A DNA stretch of 47,562 nucleotides, taken from the NCBI RefSeq assembly GCF_001546115.1, contig NZ_KQ955209.1, positions 435,811 to 483,372 on the forward strand, in the 5' to 3' direction. Origin of the DNA: Paracoccus aminovorans (GTDB taxonomy: Bacteria > Pseudomonadota > Alphaproteobacteria > Rhodobacterales > Rhodobacteraceae). Both the position numbers and the translations under genes were made by a program. Shown here in pieces: positions 18,709 to 27,510 of this stretch; position 1 is the first letter of the stretch; every line of letters begins with the position of its first letter. Below the pieces are notes generated by a model, which saw only the letters and a list, made by a program, of their open reading frames with translations, searched no databases and was not told the DNA's origin.

Positions 18709-21430
18709 CGAGCGCCTCCTCCTCGATTTCGTCCTCGCCGAACATCTCGCGCATCCGGATGGTGTTGACGATGTATTCCACGGTGCCGCCCTGAACGTCG
18801 GATGGCGGGAAGCAGATGCTCCATGCCAGAACCAGTCCAGGCGATTTGGCCTTCAGTTCGTCAGGGACCACGGGTTCGACGAAACGGAGGATGATCAACG
18901 GGCGGCGCCCCCGGACCTCGCAGAAGATGCGGGGCGGAAGGGTTTCCGGAACAGGCTTGCCGTCCCGAATCCGCTCTTCACGAAAGGTATTGGTGGCCGC
19001 GTCGATCTGTTCCTTGGTCAGCCCGACACGCTCGTCGCCGGGCGAACCGACGCGCCTGCTGGTGCCGCTGATTGCGAGGACACCTTGGCGCAAATCCGGC
19101 TCACCGACTGATCGACCGAAGGCCCGCATGTCGATCCCGGACAGATCGGCGGGTGTCGCATCTGCCTTCTGTGCACTGGCGAAGAGGACGTCCCACTCCC
19201 TGAGCTCGGTGTCGGCGCGCGCATCTATGTAATCTGCCATCAGCCTCGGATCGGTGAGGGGATCAGAGGCATCGGCGCGGAATGCACGCAGGAAATCGCG
19301 GATCAGATCGACAGAGACGCCGCTGAAAAGGGTGCCGCGGGAAGGGTGTTGCGGTGCCAGCCCACTGGCCTTGATTGCCGCCGCCAGCGCCTGCCCGGCC
19401 TGTCGGTTGCGGTCCAGCTGATCGCGATCCGTACGGATGCGTGTCGTCTCGACCAGCTTGCCTGCGAGGCCGACCTTCATCGGGAACTCGCGCCCCGTGC
19501 CCATCTTGTTCCGTGCTGTCACGATAAGCGATTCCGGATGGCTGCGGACGGCCAGACCGAACTGCTCGGGCGTGGCCTTGGCCAGTTCCATGCGCTTCAG
19601 CTGGGTCTGCAGGTCGTCCATCGCCTCGTGGATATGGGCATACCAGCCAACGCCATCGGCAGGGATCCAGATCCGGCAAAGGTCCTCGTATCCGGGCCGG
19701 TAGCCGAACCAGCGGCCCATCTGCATCAGCGTGTCATACATCATCGAGTTCCGCAGGAAGTAGCTGATGGTCAGCCCTTCCAGCGTCAGTCCGCGCGAGA
19801 GGGAGAAGCCGCCGACGGCAATCACCGTCACGCCATGTTCCCCGCCCTGGTCGTAGTCGAGCGGCTGCGACCGCTTTGAGGCGTTGACCTCGACAACACG
19901 CGCGGCAACCAGCGCCTCATGCAGGCGAGCCTGGACGGTGGGCCAGTCCGCGCCCTCGGCCTCGGCGAACTCGGCCTCCCAGACCGCATGCAGGGCAGCA
20001 ATCTCGGGGTTGCGTAGCGCTGCCTTGCCCTTGGCACCATCAACCGCGACCGCGTCTCGCATCCTGTCGACGACATCAGCCACCCGGGACCGCAACCGCC
20101 CTTGGACATCGGTAAAGCGTGAGGCGTTGATCAGCATCGAGGCATGCGCGCCCTGTTGGCCCCGGGCATTCCGGATCGCCCGCGCGACGATGAATGCGCG
20201 CACGGCACGGATGAGGCTTTCCGGCAGCACATCGACCGGATGGTCGATCTTGTGCTTCATCGGCAGGATGTCCTCATTGTCGCCGATCAGGCGGACATGC
20301 CGTTCTCGGGCATCAAGGAACACCTTCTGCGCCCCGAAGTAGTTCGACGGCGCGTCGAGGCCGATGATGAAGTGCCGCGGGAACAGGTCCTGCTTCAACG
20401 TCTCGTCATCGGTATCCGGGTCGATGAAGATGTTGGCGAAGGGCGTGGCCGTATAGCCGACGTAGCAACTGCGGTGGAACAGCGAAAGGAGCTCGCGGAT
20501 CTGGCCATTGATGCGGGTCACCTCATCACGAGCATAGGCCGTGTTGATTGAGGCATTGTCGGCCTCGTCGTCGATTAGCAGCATGGGCTGGCTGACCATC
20601 TGGGTGCCCTGGTGGACGGAGTGTTCCTTCAGCCATTCCAGCAGGTTCTTCAGCGTGCTGGAGTTCTTCTTGATCACCAGCACGACGGGCACGTTGTATT
20701 GCCCGATCTGGCTGGTATTCGTTGTCGCCGTGGCCTTGTTGAAGTCGCGCAGTGTGTTGGTGAGCGACACTGGAAATTCGCGCTGATCGAACTGGCCGAC
20801 ACCGATGATCTTCTGGCGCTGCGCCTTGTTGGCATGGGCCAGCCGACCTGTGTCCCGGCCAATGAACCCCTCGTCGATGCGGGCCTGGGTCTGGTTCCGC
20901 AGGTTGTTGTGAATGCCCGCAATTACGACGATCAGGCGATAGCCCGCATCCGCCGCCTTGCAGATGAGCCCGGTGTAGTTTGCGGTCTTGCCGCTTTGCA
21001 CATGGCCAACGACCATACCGCGGCGGCTCCATGGGCTCAGGTTGCGCGGATCGCCCAGACGATCCAGCACCCGATCCGTAACCTCGTCCGTCGCGTCGAT
21101 CACCGACTTCGGCAGTCCCTTCAGGTTCAGGAGCTTGCGATACCTGCCCCAGTAGAAATCCCCGATCTCGCCGTTGATCCGGGCGTCATGCAGCCAAGGG
21201 CGGAAGTCCTCGGCATCGACGATGGCGCCGAAGCCCATGCTGATCCCGTATTTCTCCTCGATCAGGCGTGCGAGTTCCTCTGCGTCACCATCTTCGACCT
21301 GGTCCGCGAACATCGGCATGACACGCAGTTGGGCGATGATCTCCCGGATCGACTGGGCTGTGTGGGGGCCGGGCTGCGACGCCATGTACATGGACGTCAT
21401 GCCCTCGAGGCTGCTCAGGATCTGCTTCAC
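18695..21430 (-). CDS. Z1 domain ATPase/putative endonuclease component
   Basis: A 911-residue protein. Helicase-like motifs are plain: Walker A in GMVVGHVQSGKTANYTG, Walker B MLLIDDEADNASINT, motif III VGYTATPFANIF, and the arginine-finger region DTLMQMGRWFGYRPGYEDL. The Z1 domain follows the first ATPase segment. GTG 21430 is preferred since it overlaps the GHKL stop as GTGA; the longer frame from 21484 is improbable. Z1 proteins occur with GHKL ATPases and methylases in restriction-like operons and probably couple ATP hydrolysis to DNA translocation or remodelling before cleavage. All motor residues look intact. Confidence 0.92.
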   Translation of the reverse strand: MKQILSSLEGMTSMYMASQPGPHTAQSIREIIAQLRVMPMFADQVEDGDAEELARLIEEKYGISMGFGAIVDAEDFRPWLHDARINGEIGDFYWGRYRKLLNLKGLPKSVIDATDEVTDRVLDRLGDPRNLSPWSRRGMVVGHVQSGKTANYTGLICKAADAGYRLIVVIAGIHNNLRNQTQARIDEGFIGRDTGRLAHANKAQRQKIIGVGQFDQREFPVSLTNTLRDFNKATATTNTSQIGQYNVPVVLVIKKNSSTLKNLLEWLKEHSVHQGTQMVSQPMLLIDDEADNASINTAYARDEVTRINGQIRELLSLFHRSCYVGYTATPFANIFIDPDTDDETLKQDLFPRHFIIGLDAPSNYFGAQKVFLDARERHVRLIGDNEDILPMKHKIDHPVDVLPESLIRAVRAFIVARAIRNARGQQGAHASMLINASRFTDVQGRLRSRVADVVDRMRDAVAVDGAKGKAALRNPEIAALHAVWEAEFAEAEGADWPTVQARLHEALVAARVVEVNASKRSQPLDYDQGGEHGVTVIAVGGFSLSRGLTLEGLTISYFLRNSMMYDTLMQMGRWFGYRPGYEDLCRIWIPADGVGWYAHIHEAMDDLQTQLKRMELAKATPEQFGLAVRSHPESLIVTARNKMGTGREFPMKVGLAGKLVETTRIRTDRDQLDRNRQAGQALAAAIKASGLAPQHPSRGTLFSGVSVDLIRDFLRAFRADASDPLTDPRLMADYIDARADTELREWDVLFASAQKADATPADLSGIDMRAFGRSVGEPDLRQGVLAISGTSRRVGSPGDERVGLTKEQIDAATNTFREERIRDGKPVPETLPPRIFCEVRGRRPLIILRFVEPVVPDELKAKSPGLVLAWSICFPPSDVQGGTVEYIVNTIRMREMFGEDEIEEEALGDTD

Positions 21431-22920
21431 TTGTCTTCCTTCGTCTCGATCGTCGCCTCGATGATGCGTTCCGTATCTTCCCAAGCCGATCTGAACGGAT
21501 CGACGTCCTTCATCAGTGCCTTGATTTCTTTGATGTCCTTGCGCGCGCCCAGAAGGACGGAGAGGGTTGCCTGCACGGCTTGGGCAAGCGCGTCTTCGTC
21601 CACCCGATCCGGAACGATCTGTTCGGCCGTGCCTGCCATGTCTGCGTGCAACGTTTCGATGGGCAATGACGCCCCGACCAGAGCAATGCAGTTGAAGAAG
21701 CCGCGCCTGAGGTCCGGGGGCAGGCTTTCGGCGAAATCGGCAAACGCTGGGTGTTCGATGTTCGGGCGGTAGCGTATCTGCCCATCTGCCTGAATCCTAT
21801 GCCACATGGGCAGCCGTTCATGATCGACGAGCTTCTGTCCCCGCTTGCTGTAGGTGCGCTTCGAACCGGCGAGAATGCGTTCGATGATCTTTTTCAGCCG
21901 ATCGCGCACGACTGGCGGAAGCTGTGCCGAGGATTTCTTGACGTCGATCTTCCAGTCAGCGTCCATGCTGTTGGGAATGTCGATTCTGACCCGAGACAGT
22001 TTTGTCAATTCCGATTGGCGGCACAGACTGAACCAGGTTCCGTACAGGATCAGACGCTTGCCGCGATAGAGATAGAAGCCCTGCGATTTCAGGTGACCTT
22101 CCGGCCCGCCGATATCCTCCCAGTCCGCCTTGGACATCTGCTTGTGATGGGGAAGCGTGAAGCTCTGGATCTCCACATCTCCCCTGATAAGGGTCAGCTT
22201 TTCTTCCGGGTCTGAAATGGTCGCGGGGTTCTTTCGGGCAAACGGATCAAGGGGACGAAGGAGTCGCCCGTTCAGGAGAATGCGCAGCGGTTTGGCATCC
22301 TCCATGAACCGATGAAACACGAGGCGCAGGTGACGCTCGGTTTCCGCGATCCTCTGGTTGATGACCTCCGCGCGTTTGGCGGCATTGTGGGAATAGCCGC
22401 CAGTCAGTCGGTCAAGTTTCTGCCATAGCACGAGAGTACCCTGCTGCCCCATCTTCTCGATGCCAGGGATGAGATCGAAATGATCGGGCAGTTGCACAGC
22501 CCATTCGTTCCGCTCGGCGACGTCATCAAGATCCCAGATCGCTGCGCTGGTCTGCCCGGCACGCCGGGAAACGATCGTCAGCCGACGGCACTGGGAGAAG
22601 CTGGCGCTCTTCAGGCCGAGGCCGAACCGACCGAGGTCCGGTTCATCACGTGTGGCCAGAGGGTTCCTGCTGCCGGGTCGCATTGCTGCGACAAGTTCGT
22701 CTTCGGTCATGCCCATGCCATCGTCGATGATCGCGATGTAGGGTTCGTCCGAATAGGTCTCTGTGACGATCTCGATCCGATGGGCGCCCGCGGTGATGGA
22801 ATTGTCGATGATGTCTGAAATGGCCGTTTCGAGAGAATAACCGATATCCCTCAGACCCTCGATCAATGCCGCGGCGTGAGGAGTGGCATCTGCCCGTCTT
22901 GAAACAACAATTTCCTGCAT
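21427..22920 (-). CDS. GHKL (HSP90/MutL/MORC-like) ATPase
   Basis: A 497-residue protein with an N-terminal GHKL ATPase domain: N-box AISDIIDNSITAGAHRI, G1 box IAIIDDGMGMTEDEL, and G2 box GRFGLGLKSASFSQCRRLTI. The region after about 200 includes a transducer-like S5 fold (LYRGKRLILYGTWFSLCRQ). This matches the MutL/MORC-type ATPases described in restriction-modification gene clusters, where ATP-driven dimer closure is thought to act as a clamp. It starts 73 bases after the methylase and is coupled to Z1. A run of Lys and Arg near the C-terminal third could contact DNA. Confidence 0.92.
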   Translation of the reverse strand: MQEIVVSRRADATPHAAALIEGLRDIGYSLETAISDIIDNSITAGAHRIEIVTETYSDEPYIAIIDDGMGMTEDELVAAMRPGSRNPLATRDEPDLGRFGLGLKSASFSQCRRLTIVSRRAGQTSAAIWDLDDVAERNEWAVQLPDHFDLIPGIEKMGQQGTLVLWQKLDRLTGGYSHNAAKRAEVINQRIAETERHLRLVFHRFMEDAKPLRILLNGRLLRPLDPFARKNPATISDPEEKLTLIRGDVEIQSFTLPHHKQMSKADWEDIGGPEGHLKSQGFYLYRGKRLILYGTWFSLCRQSELTKLSRVRIDIPNSMDADWKIDVKKSSAQLPPVVRDRLKKIIERILAGSKRTYSKRGQKLVDHERLPMWHRIQADGQIRYRPNIEHPAFADFAESLPPDLRRGFFNCIALVGASLPIETLHADMAGTAEQIVPDRVDEDALAQAVQATLSVLLGARKDIKEIKALMKDVDPFRSAWEDTERIIEATIETKEDK

Positions 22921-22993
22921 GCGAACCCTTGGCAGTACGATCTCGATCTACTCTTGCGCGAACGGATCGTCGTTACAAGGTGCGCGAAGTGCT

Positions 22994-24574
22994 TCAGAGG
23001 TTGAAGGTGTCCGGTTTTGTCAGGGATGCGTGGATGAGCGCTGCAATCTGTCTTGCTAGGAATGGTGGGACCGCATTTCCGACCTGGACATACTGCTGTG
23101 TCCGGTTACCGAGGAAGAGATAGTCGTCCGGGAAGGTCTGCAGCCGCGCTGCCTCGCGCACCGTCAGGCTGCGGCATTGCAGCGGGTCCGGGTGGATGAA
23201 ATAGTGCCCGTCCTTCGAGATGTGGCTGGTAACCGTCGTCGAAGGCTCGTGTGCAAGCTGGACGCGAAAGCGGTCGTTGAAGACACCGCTGTGCCAGTTA
23301 CGGTGATCCGGGCTTAGGGCTAGCGGGAAGTCGGCCGCCTTCGGGCTGTAACCACGCACCTTGCCGAAGACTGCGGCAAACAGGTAGCGGCCGAGGTCCG
23401 AGGCCATATGACCCCTGGTTTCGTGCTGGGCCAGTGCGTGCAAGCCGGGACGCTCCAGCCAGCGCATCATGTCGTCATTCGAAGTTCCATAGGCGGCAGG
23501 AAGCATGGAGGAGGAGCGGCAGGTTTCGGCGCCGTGCTTCAGGACTTCCCTGATCTCGCGGAATTCCGATGCGATGGTACCGTCTTCGTCGCCCTTGGAA
23601 ATCTTCGCGAGCAGTTTGGCGAACCCTTCGACCTCCTTTCTCCATGCCTCGGCGGTGTCTGACGCGCGGCTGATGCCGCTGCGCAGAGGCGGCATGTTGC
23701 CGATGGTCTCATCGACCGTGCGGGTAGTGCCCGACACCGCGATGCTTGCGCCGGATGCTCGGGTTGCCAAATCCGACCTGATGCCGACGATGATGACGCG
23801 ATGGCGGCGCTGCGGAACACCGAATTGTTCGGCACGCACGATGAAGTCGGATGGCTGTGCCGCCTCTTGCAGGGTGGCCATACCGTCCGCAAGGCGGATC
23901 GCCCGAAGCTCGTAGTGATGGCCGTGACCCGTGCCCAGGGAAGCCAGGTCTTCCATCAGCATCTCGAAGACCAGTCGGCTTTCGACGGTCGAGGACAGCA
24001 TGCCCTTGACGTTTTCCATGACGAAAGCGGCCGGGCGAAGTTCTTTCAGCACCCGGATGTATTCGCGGAAAAGGTAATGCCGGTGGTCTTCCTCTGGGAC
24101 GTAGTCCGTCTTGCCGCGCGAACGGGCCCGCCCGACCAGCGAATAGGCCTGACAGGGTGGACCGCCGATCAGGATCGTGTCGTCGAAGCTCTGTCGCAGC
24201 CGACCGATAGCCTCATCGATGGCTGTTGCGGCTGCATCACTGCCAAGCTCAAGACAGCGAGCTTCTGTCGTCGCCTCTGTCCATGCTGCGGCGTCTACCT
24301 CTGACCAGTCCGGTTCGTCCGTCACACCGGCATGAAACTTCACGAAGGCTTCCGGAAGGGCGTCGTGTCGCGAAACATGGTCACGCAGAAAGGCGCGCAG
24401 CCGCAGCGTCCGATGTGCCGATGCCTCTTTCTCTACCGAAATCCCGATGTGGAATGGGTGCTGCCCGCCAACATCAAGCGAGGCGAATCCCTCTCCAAGG
24501 CCGCCTGGACCTGCAAACAGATCGACAATGCCGAAAGTGGCTGGCAAATCAGAGACCTCTCGAATTCGGATCAC
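22994..24574 (-). CDS. dcm: DNA cytosine-5 methyltransferase
   Basis: About 526 residues with all key C5-methylase motifs in order: motif I FGIVDLFAGPGGLGEGF, motif IV LIGGPPCQAYSLVGRA with the catalytic Cys, motif VI FVMENVKGML, motif VIII QRRHRVIIVG, and motifs IX-X in RSLTVREAARLQTFPDDY and GNAVPPFLARQIA. A large insertion between VIII and IX is the target-recognition domain. GTG 24574 is chosen because the conserved part begins soon after; ATG 24625 would overlap vsr. As first gene of the operon it would protect host DNA from the downstream nuclease components. The target sequence cannot be read from the protein. Confidence 0.92.
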   Translation of the reverse strand: MIRIREVSDLPATFGIVDLFAGPGGLGEGFASLDVGGQHPFHIGISVEKEASAHRTLRLRAFLRDHVSRHDALPEAFVKFHAGVTDEPDWSEVDAAAWTEATTEARCLELGSDAAATAIDEAIGRLRQSFDDTILIGGPPCQAYSLVGRARSRGKTDYVPEEDHRHYLFREYIRVLKELRPAAFVMENVKGMLSSTVESRLVFEMLMEDLASLGTGHGHHYELRAIRLADGMATLQEAAQPSDFIVRAEQFGVPQRRHRVIIVGIRSDLATRASGASIAVSGTTRTVDETIGNMPPLRSGISRASDTAEAWRKEVEGFAKLLAKISKGDEDGTIASEFREIREVLKHGAETCRSSSMLPAAYGTSNDDMMRWLERPGLHALAQHETRGHMASDLGRYLFAAVFGKVRGYSPKAADFPLALSPDHRNWHSGVFNDRFRVQLAHEPSTTVTSHISKDGHYFIHPDPLQCRSLTVREAARLQTFPDDYLFLGNRTQQYVQVGNAVPPFLARQIAALIHASLTKPDTFNL

Positions 24575-24614
24575 TGGCTGTATACCAGGTCCATCGGCCG
24601 AGGCCAGGAGGCAA

Positions 24615-25118
24615 ATGACCGACATCGTCGACAGCCAGACCCGTTCCCGGATGATGGCTGGCATCCGCGGAAAGGATACGAAGCCGGAACTGGTGCTCCG
24701 GCGGTCCCTGCACGCGCTGGGCTTCCGCTACCGCCTCCATGCGAAAGGCATACCCGGCAAGCCGGATCTTGTGCTGCCGAAATACAAGGCCGTCATTTTC
24801 GTGCACGGGTGCTTCTGGCACCGGCACCCGGGCTGCCGTTACGCAAGCACTCCGGCAACACGCCCGGAGTTCTGGGCATCGAAGTTCATCGCGAATGTGA
24901 TGCGGGACGGGGCAGTTCGATCGGCTTTGTTGCTGGCCGGTTGGAGGGTTGCGACAATCTGGGAATGCGCCTTGCGAACCGAGGCTGGTGTTGCAGCAGT
25001 CCGGGACGTCGTTTCGGGATGGCTTCATGGTGATGGTCGAGAGCTTGAAGTCGGAGAGGCGGATATTGGGGCGCCCAAACACAGGAGAAGCGGCCCGGTA
25101 GGGTCTGAACGGACATGA
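24615..25118 (+). CDS. vsr: Very short patch repair endonuclease
   Basis: A 167-residue Vsr endonuclease. The typical opening TRSRMMAGIRGKDTKPEL and the active-site block GKPDLVLPKYKAVIFVHGCF followed by WHRHPGC (catalytic Asp, His and zinc ligands) are intact. It nicks beside T:G mismatches made when 5-methylcytosine deaminates, so it is the natural partner of the cytosine methylase. It has AGGAGG eight bases before ATG 24615 and is divergent from dcm with only about 40 bases between starts, so the two probably share a control region. About 20 C-terminal residues extend beyond the usual end. Confidence 0.93.
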   Translation: MTDIVDSQTRSRMMAGIRGKDTKPELVLRRSLHALGFRYRLHAKGIPGKPDLVLPKYKAVIFVHGCFWHRHPGCRYASTPATRPEFWASKFIANVMRDGAVRSALLLAGWRVATIWECALRTEAGVAAVRDVVSGWLHGDGRELEVGEADIGAPKHRRSGPVGSERT

Positions 25119-25176
25119 AAGGTCCGAGCGTGGGTCGGACAGTCCGGAGCTGCGATATGACGGTCCGTCTGACATG

Positions 25177-25854
25177 TCACCGGCTCCCCTCCCACGGCCG
25201 CGGCTTCGGCATCGCCCCTGTCACCTCAACCTCCCGCAACATCCCGCCCGCAATCAGCCCGTCCCGAACCCAGCTCAGCGCCTGCCACCAGTCGTCATAG
25301 CCACGCCGGGCGGCCCTGATCTGCTGCGGGTGGGGGGAGAAGGTGACCGGACAGGCCAGGATGTCGATGGTCTTCCATGTGGCACGGGCGCCCGGACCAC
25401 GAACCCGGATGCGCTCCGTGCCTACGACGATGGCGCCCGCATGCGTGCCATGCTGGTTCTGCTTCACGATGCTGGGCACGCAGCGCGGCACGGCGCCGGG
25501 CATCCAGTCGGGCGTCAGCCCGGCGCGGGCCAGTTCGGCGACGCGGATCGCCATGCGCTTGCCGCCGAGGCTGTCGGGGATCCCGGCGACAGTGGCGGCG
25601 ATGACCTCAGCGTCCTCGTGGGTGTAGCCGCCGATCTTGTGCTGGCCACCGTCGATCTTGCAGCCCAGCACGGCGCGCTGGAGCAGGACGTATTCCAGGC
25701 CGAAGCCGAAGCCTTCCTCGGTGATGTCCGCGGGCAGCGGCAGTTCCAGCTGCGCCTGTTCGATCCGGAACGCCCATTCCAGCGCCGCCTGCACGCCCAA
25801 CGCACGTTGAATGGCTCGACTGCCCGCACGGCCGATCGGTCGTTGCAGTGTCAT
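25177..25854 (-). CDS. Unrecognised phage early-operon protein
   Basis: A 225-residue protein of no family I recognise. It starts MTLQRPIGRAGSRAIQRALG, has a helical first third and a mixed alpha/beta rest. It is the last gene of the leftward early operon, its ATG overlapping the stop of the replication-like gene as ATGA. The defence cluster begins just 58 bases downstream of its stop, so its end marks the insertion point of that cargo in the prophage. A replication or recombination accessory role is possible from position only. Confidence 0.7.
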   Translation of the reverse strand: MTLQRPIGRAGSRAIQRALGVQAALEWAFRIEQAQLELPLPADITEEGFGFGLEYVLLQRAVLGCKIDGGQHKIGGYTHEDAEVIAATVAGIPDSLGGKRMAIRVAELARAGLTPDWMPGAVPRCVPSIVKQNQHGTHAGAIVVGTERIRVRGPGARATWKTIDILACPVTFSPHPQQIRAARRGYDDWWQALSWVRDGLIAGGMLREVEVTGAMPKPRPWEGSR

Positions 25855-26858
25855 CGAACACCTCGCTCGCGCATGCGTTCGGCCGTCACCAACCCACGTG
25901 CCAGCATGGCATCGCGCATCGTGTTGCTGATCGCGCTGACCGGCAGGTAGCGGTCGGAGTTGACCAGTTCGGCGTAGAAGGCGGGGAGGTCGGTGATCGG
26001 CTTCGCGGCCGGGGCAGGGGCCGTTTTGGGCTTGCGCTGTTTCCGCCCTGCATCCTCGACCTTGCGCTGGGCCGCCCTTTGCATCACCCGGTCCAGCGCC
26101 TTCGGCCCATCGGGCGGTTCAGGATGTTCCTGGCGGCTTGCCTCGGCCGCGGCGATGATCTCCGCCTCGGTCAGCCCCAGTTCGTCGCGCCAGCGCTGGA
26201 CGTGCAGCCGGGGCGGCCAGCCTTGCCACCAGCCGGGCAGGGCGTCGGTGTCGAGGCCCAGCGCTGTCAGCAGGTCCCCGAAAACCTCATCGGACACGCC
26301 TTCGCGCGCCTGCGCGCCCTCCTCCTCCTTTACTGGTTTACTTAGAGGTTCCCTTACAGGGTTAGTGTCCGGATTTCGGACACGGCTTTCGGCATTTTCC
26401 GGACACGGGTCGGCCGGAAAATCGGACACGGCTTGCGCGCCAAACCCGTGTCCGAAAGCCGGACACGGCAGGGCATCGGCCATGCCGCCGACGTCGCAAC
26501 CATAGGCACCGTCGAAGCTTTCCGCACCGTCGTCGTCCCCGTGTCCGATTTCCGGACACGGCACCACAGCCACGGGTGTGAAGCCCGGCTCAAACCCCAG
26601 GATGTAGCGGGTGGGCAGCTGGCGCTTGGTCACGGGATCGAGCCGCGGCACCCGCCGCAGCAGGCCTACGGCCTCGAGCTGGCCGAGGTGGTCGTTCAGC
26701 GTCGACCGGCTGATCTCGCAGTCATGCGCCAGGCGGTCCTGCGAGGGGAAACAGCCGTAGTCCGGGTTGAAGCGGTCGCAAAGATGCCAGAGCACGATCT
26801 TCGTCGTGGGCTTCAACCCGCGCTGCTTGATGGCCCAGTTGGTGGCCTCGTGGCTCAT
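25851..26858 (-). CDS. Phage replication-like protein with wHTH domain
   Basis: A 335-residue protein. The first about 90 residues are a winged helix (TTKIVLWHLCDRFNPDYGCF, SQDRLAHDCEISRSTLNDHL) like the helix-turn-helix domains of phage replication proteins of the O/RepA type. The middle (about 100-175) is low-complexity and is encoded by the palindromic repeats listed separately; the C-terminal half holds an RWRDELGLTEAEI helix and a basic linker. The ATG at 26858 overlaps the VRR-NUC stop as ATGA; the open frame upstream is a shadow. A lambda-O-like arrangement, initiator with origin inside its gene, is an attractive reading, but initiation activity is inference. A plain transcription regulator is the alternative. 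Confidence 0.7.
   Translation of the reverse strand: MSHEATNWAIKQRGLKPTTKIVLWHLCDRFNPDYGCFPSQDRLAHDCEISRSTLNDHLGQLEAVGLLRRVPRLDPVTKRQLPTRYILGFEPGFTPVAVVPCPEIGHGDDDGAESFDGAYGCDVGGMADALPCPAFGHGFGAQAVSDFPADPCPENAESRVRNPDTNPVREPLSKPVKEEEGAQAREGVSDEVFGDLLTALGLDTDALPGWWQGWPPRLHVQRWRDELGLTEAEIIAAAEASRQEHPEPPDGPKALDRVMQRAAQRKVEDAGRKQRKPKTAPAPAAKPITDLPAFYAELVNSDRYLPVSAISNTMRDAMLARGLVTAERMRERGVR
26365..26561. repeat. Palindromic repeat array inside replication-like gene
   Basis: Three dyads share one design: CCGTGTCCG, five bases, CGGACACGG at 26446-26468 and 26539-26561, and a shorter GTGTCCG, five bases, CGGACAC at 26365-26383. Half-sites CGGACACGG also lie near 26400-26408 and 26423-26431. Arm sequence and five-base spacer length are held constant although the encoded residues differ (CPAFGHGF, CPEIGHGD), so the DNA rather than the protein seems to be conserved. 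The position inside a putative initiator gene suggests an origin or a strong autoregulatory operator. Confidence 0.8.
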
Positions 26859-27250
26859 GGCGCGGGCCTCCGCGGGGCAGGCGCGATGCGCGTTGTGAAG
26901 CCGTGATCCGCCAGCGCGCCCAGCGCGTCGTCGAGACTGCGCACCAGCGCCCAGCCGAACCCCTGCGCCTGCACCGCATCGCGGAACGCCTCCTGCTCCG
27001 GCCGCAGCCGCCCCTTCGGTGCCTTCAGTTCGAGGAACAGTACGCGGCCGTCGCTCAGGACCATCAGGTCCGCGAACCCGGCATGCACGCCCATGCCGAC
27101 GAGGATCGCCTGGCGCTTGGCCCCACGGGGCCCGGCCTCGGTCACCTCGTTGGCGCAGTGATGGATGATGGCGGTGCGGGGCAGGGCGATGCGCAGCGCC
27201 TGCACGACGGAACGCTGCAGATCGGCCTCGGGGGTGCCGCGGCGCTTCAT
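26855..27250 (-). CDS. VRR-NUC domain nuclease
   Basis: A 131-residue stand-alone VRR-NUC protein of the kind common in phage replication modules. Seen are the N-terminal EADLQRSVVQALR helix, the acidic residue in GFADLMVLSDGR, and the strand with the catalytic E-x-K in VLFLELKAPKGRLRPEQ. It belongs to the PD-(D/E)XK superfamily and may cleave branched DNA during replication or packaging. Both ends overlap neighbouring genes by four bases, inside the five-gene early operon. Confidence 0.9.
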   Translation of the reverse strand: MKRRGTPEADLQRSVVQALRIALPRTAIIHHCANEVTEAGPRGAKRQAILVGMGVHAGFADLMVLSDGRVLFLELKAPKGRLRPEQEAFRDAVQAQGFGWALVRSLDDALGALADHGFTTRIAPAPRRPAP

Positions 27251-27510
27251 CGGCGGACCTCTGGGTCGAGGGCCTGAGCGCGGCGATGGCGAGCCGGGCA
27301 TCGGGCCTCGATCGCGAAGAGCAGGGCCCGCGCATCGCGGCGTTCGCGCTCCGACTGGCCGTGGGTGGTCAGCACCTGACAGGCAAGGCGGACGAGGTGA
27401 TCGGAATGGCGCGCGACATTGGCGACGACGGTGCGCGCCTCAGCCAAGCGCTGCGCGCGCCAGGCGGGATCGACAGCAGGGCGCCGGGCGGGGCGATGCG
27501 GGGCAACCAT
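27247..27510 (-). CDS. Small unrecognised early-operon protein
   Basis: An 87-residue, very Arg- and Ala-rich protein (start MVAPHRPARRPA), mostly helical and without a motif I recognise. It is supported as a gene mainly by tight packing: its ATG shares one base with the upstream stop (TGATG) and its stop overlaps the VRR-NUC start as ATGA. The basic character would suit nucleic-acid binding. Confidence 0.65.
   Translation of the reverse strand: MVAPHRPARRPAVDPAWRAQRLAEARTVVANVARHSDHLVRLACQVLTTHGQSERERRDARALLFAIEARCPARHRRAQALDPEVRR

Noticed and set aside
24615..25118. The vsr gene as the missing C-terminus of the Hhe-type protein
   Set aside because: It has its own start, ribosome-binding site and full length, and pairs naturally with the adjacent cytosine methylase.
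26365..26561. CRISPR array
   Set aside because: Repeats are short palindromes at irregular distances inside a coding frame, without uniform spacers; no cas genes are present.
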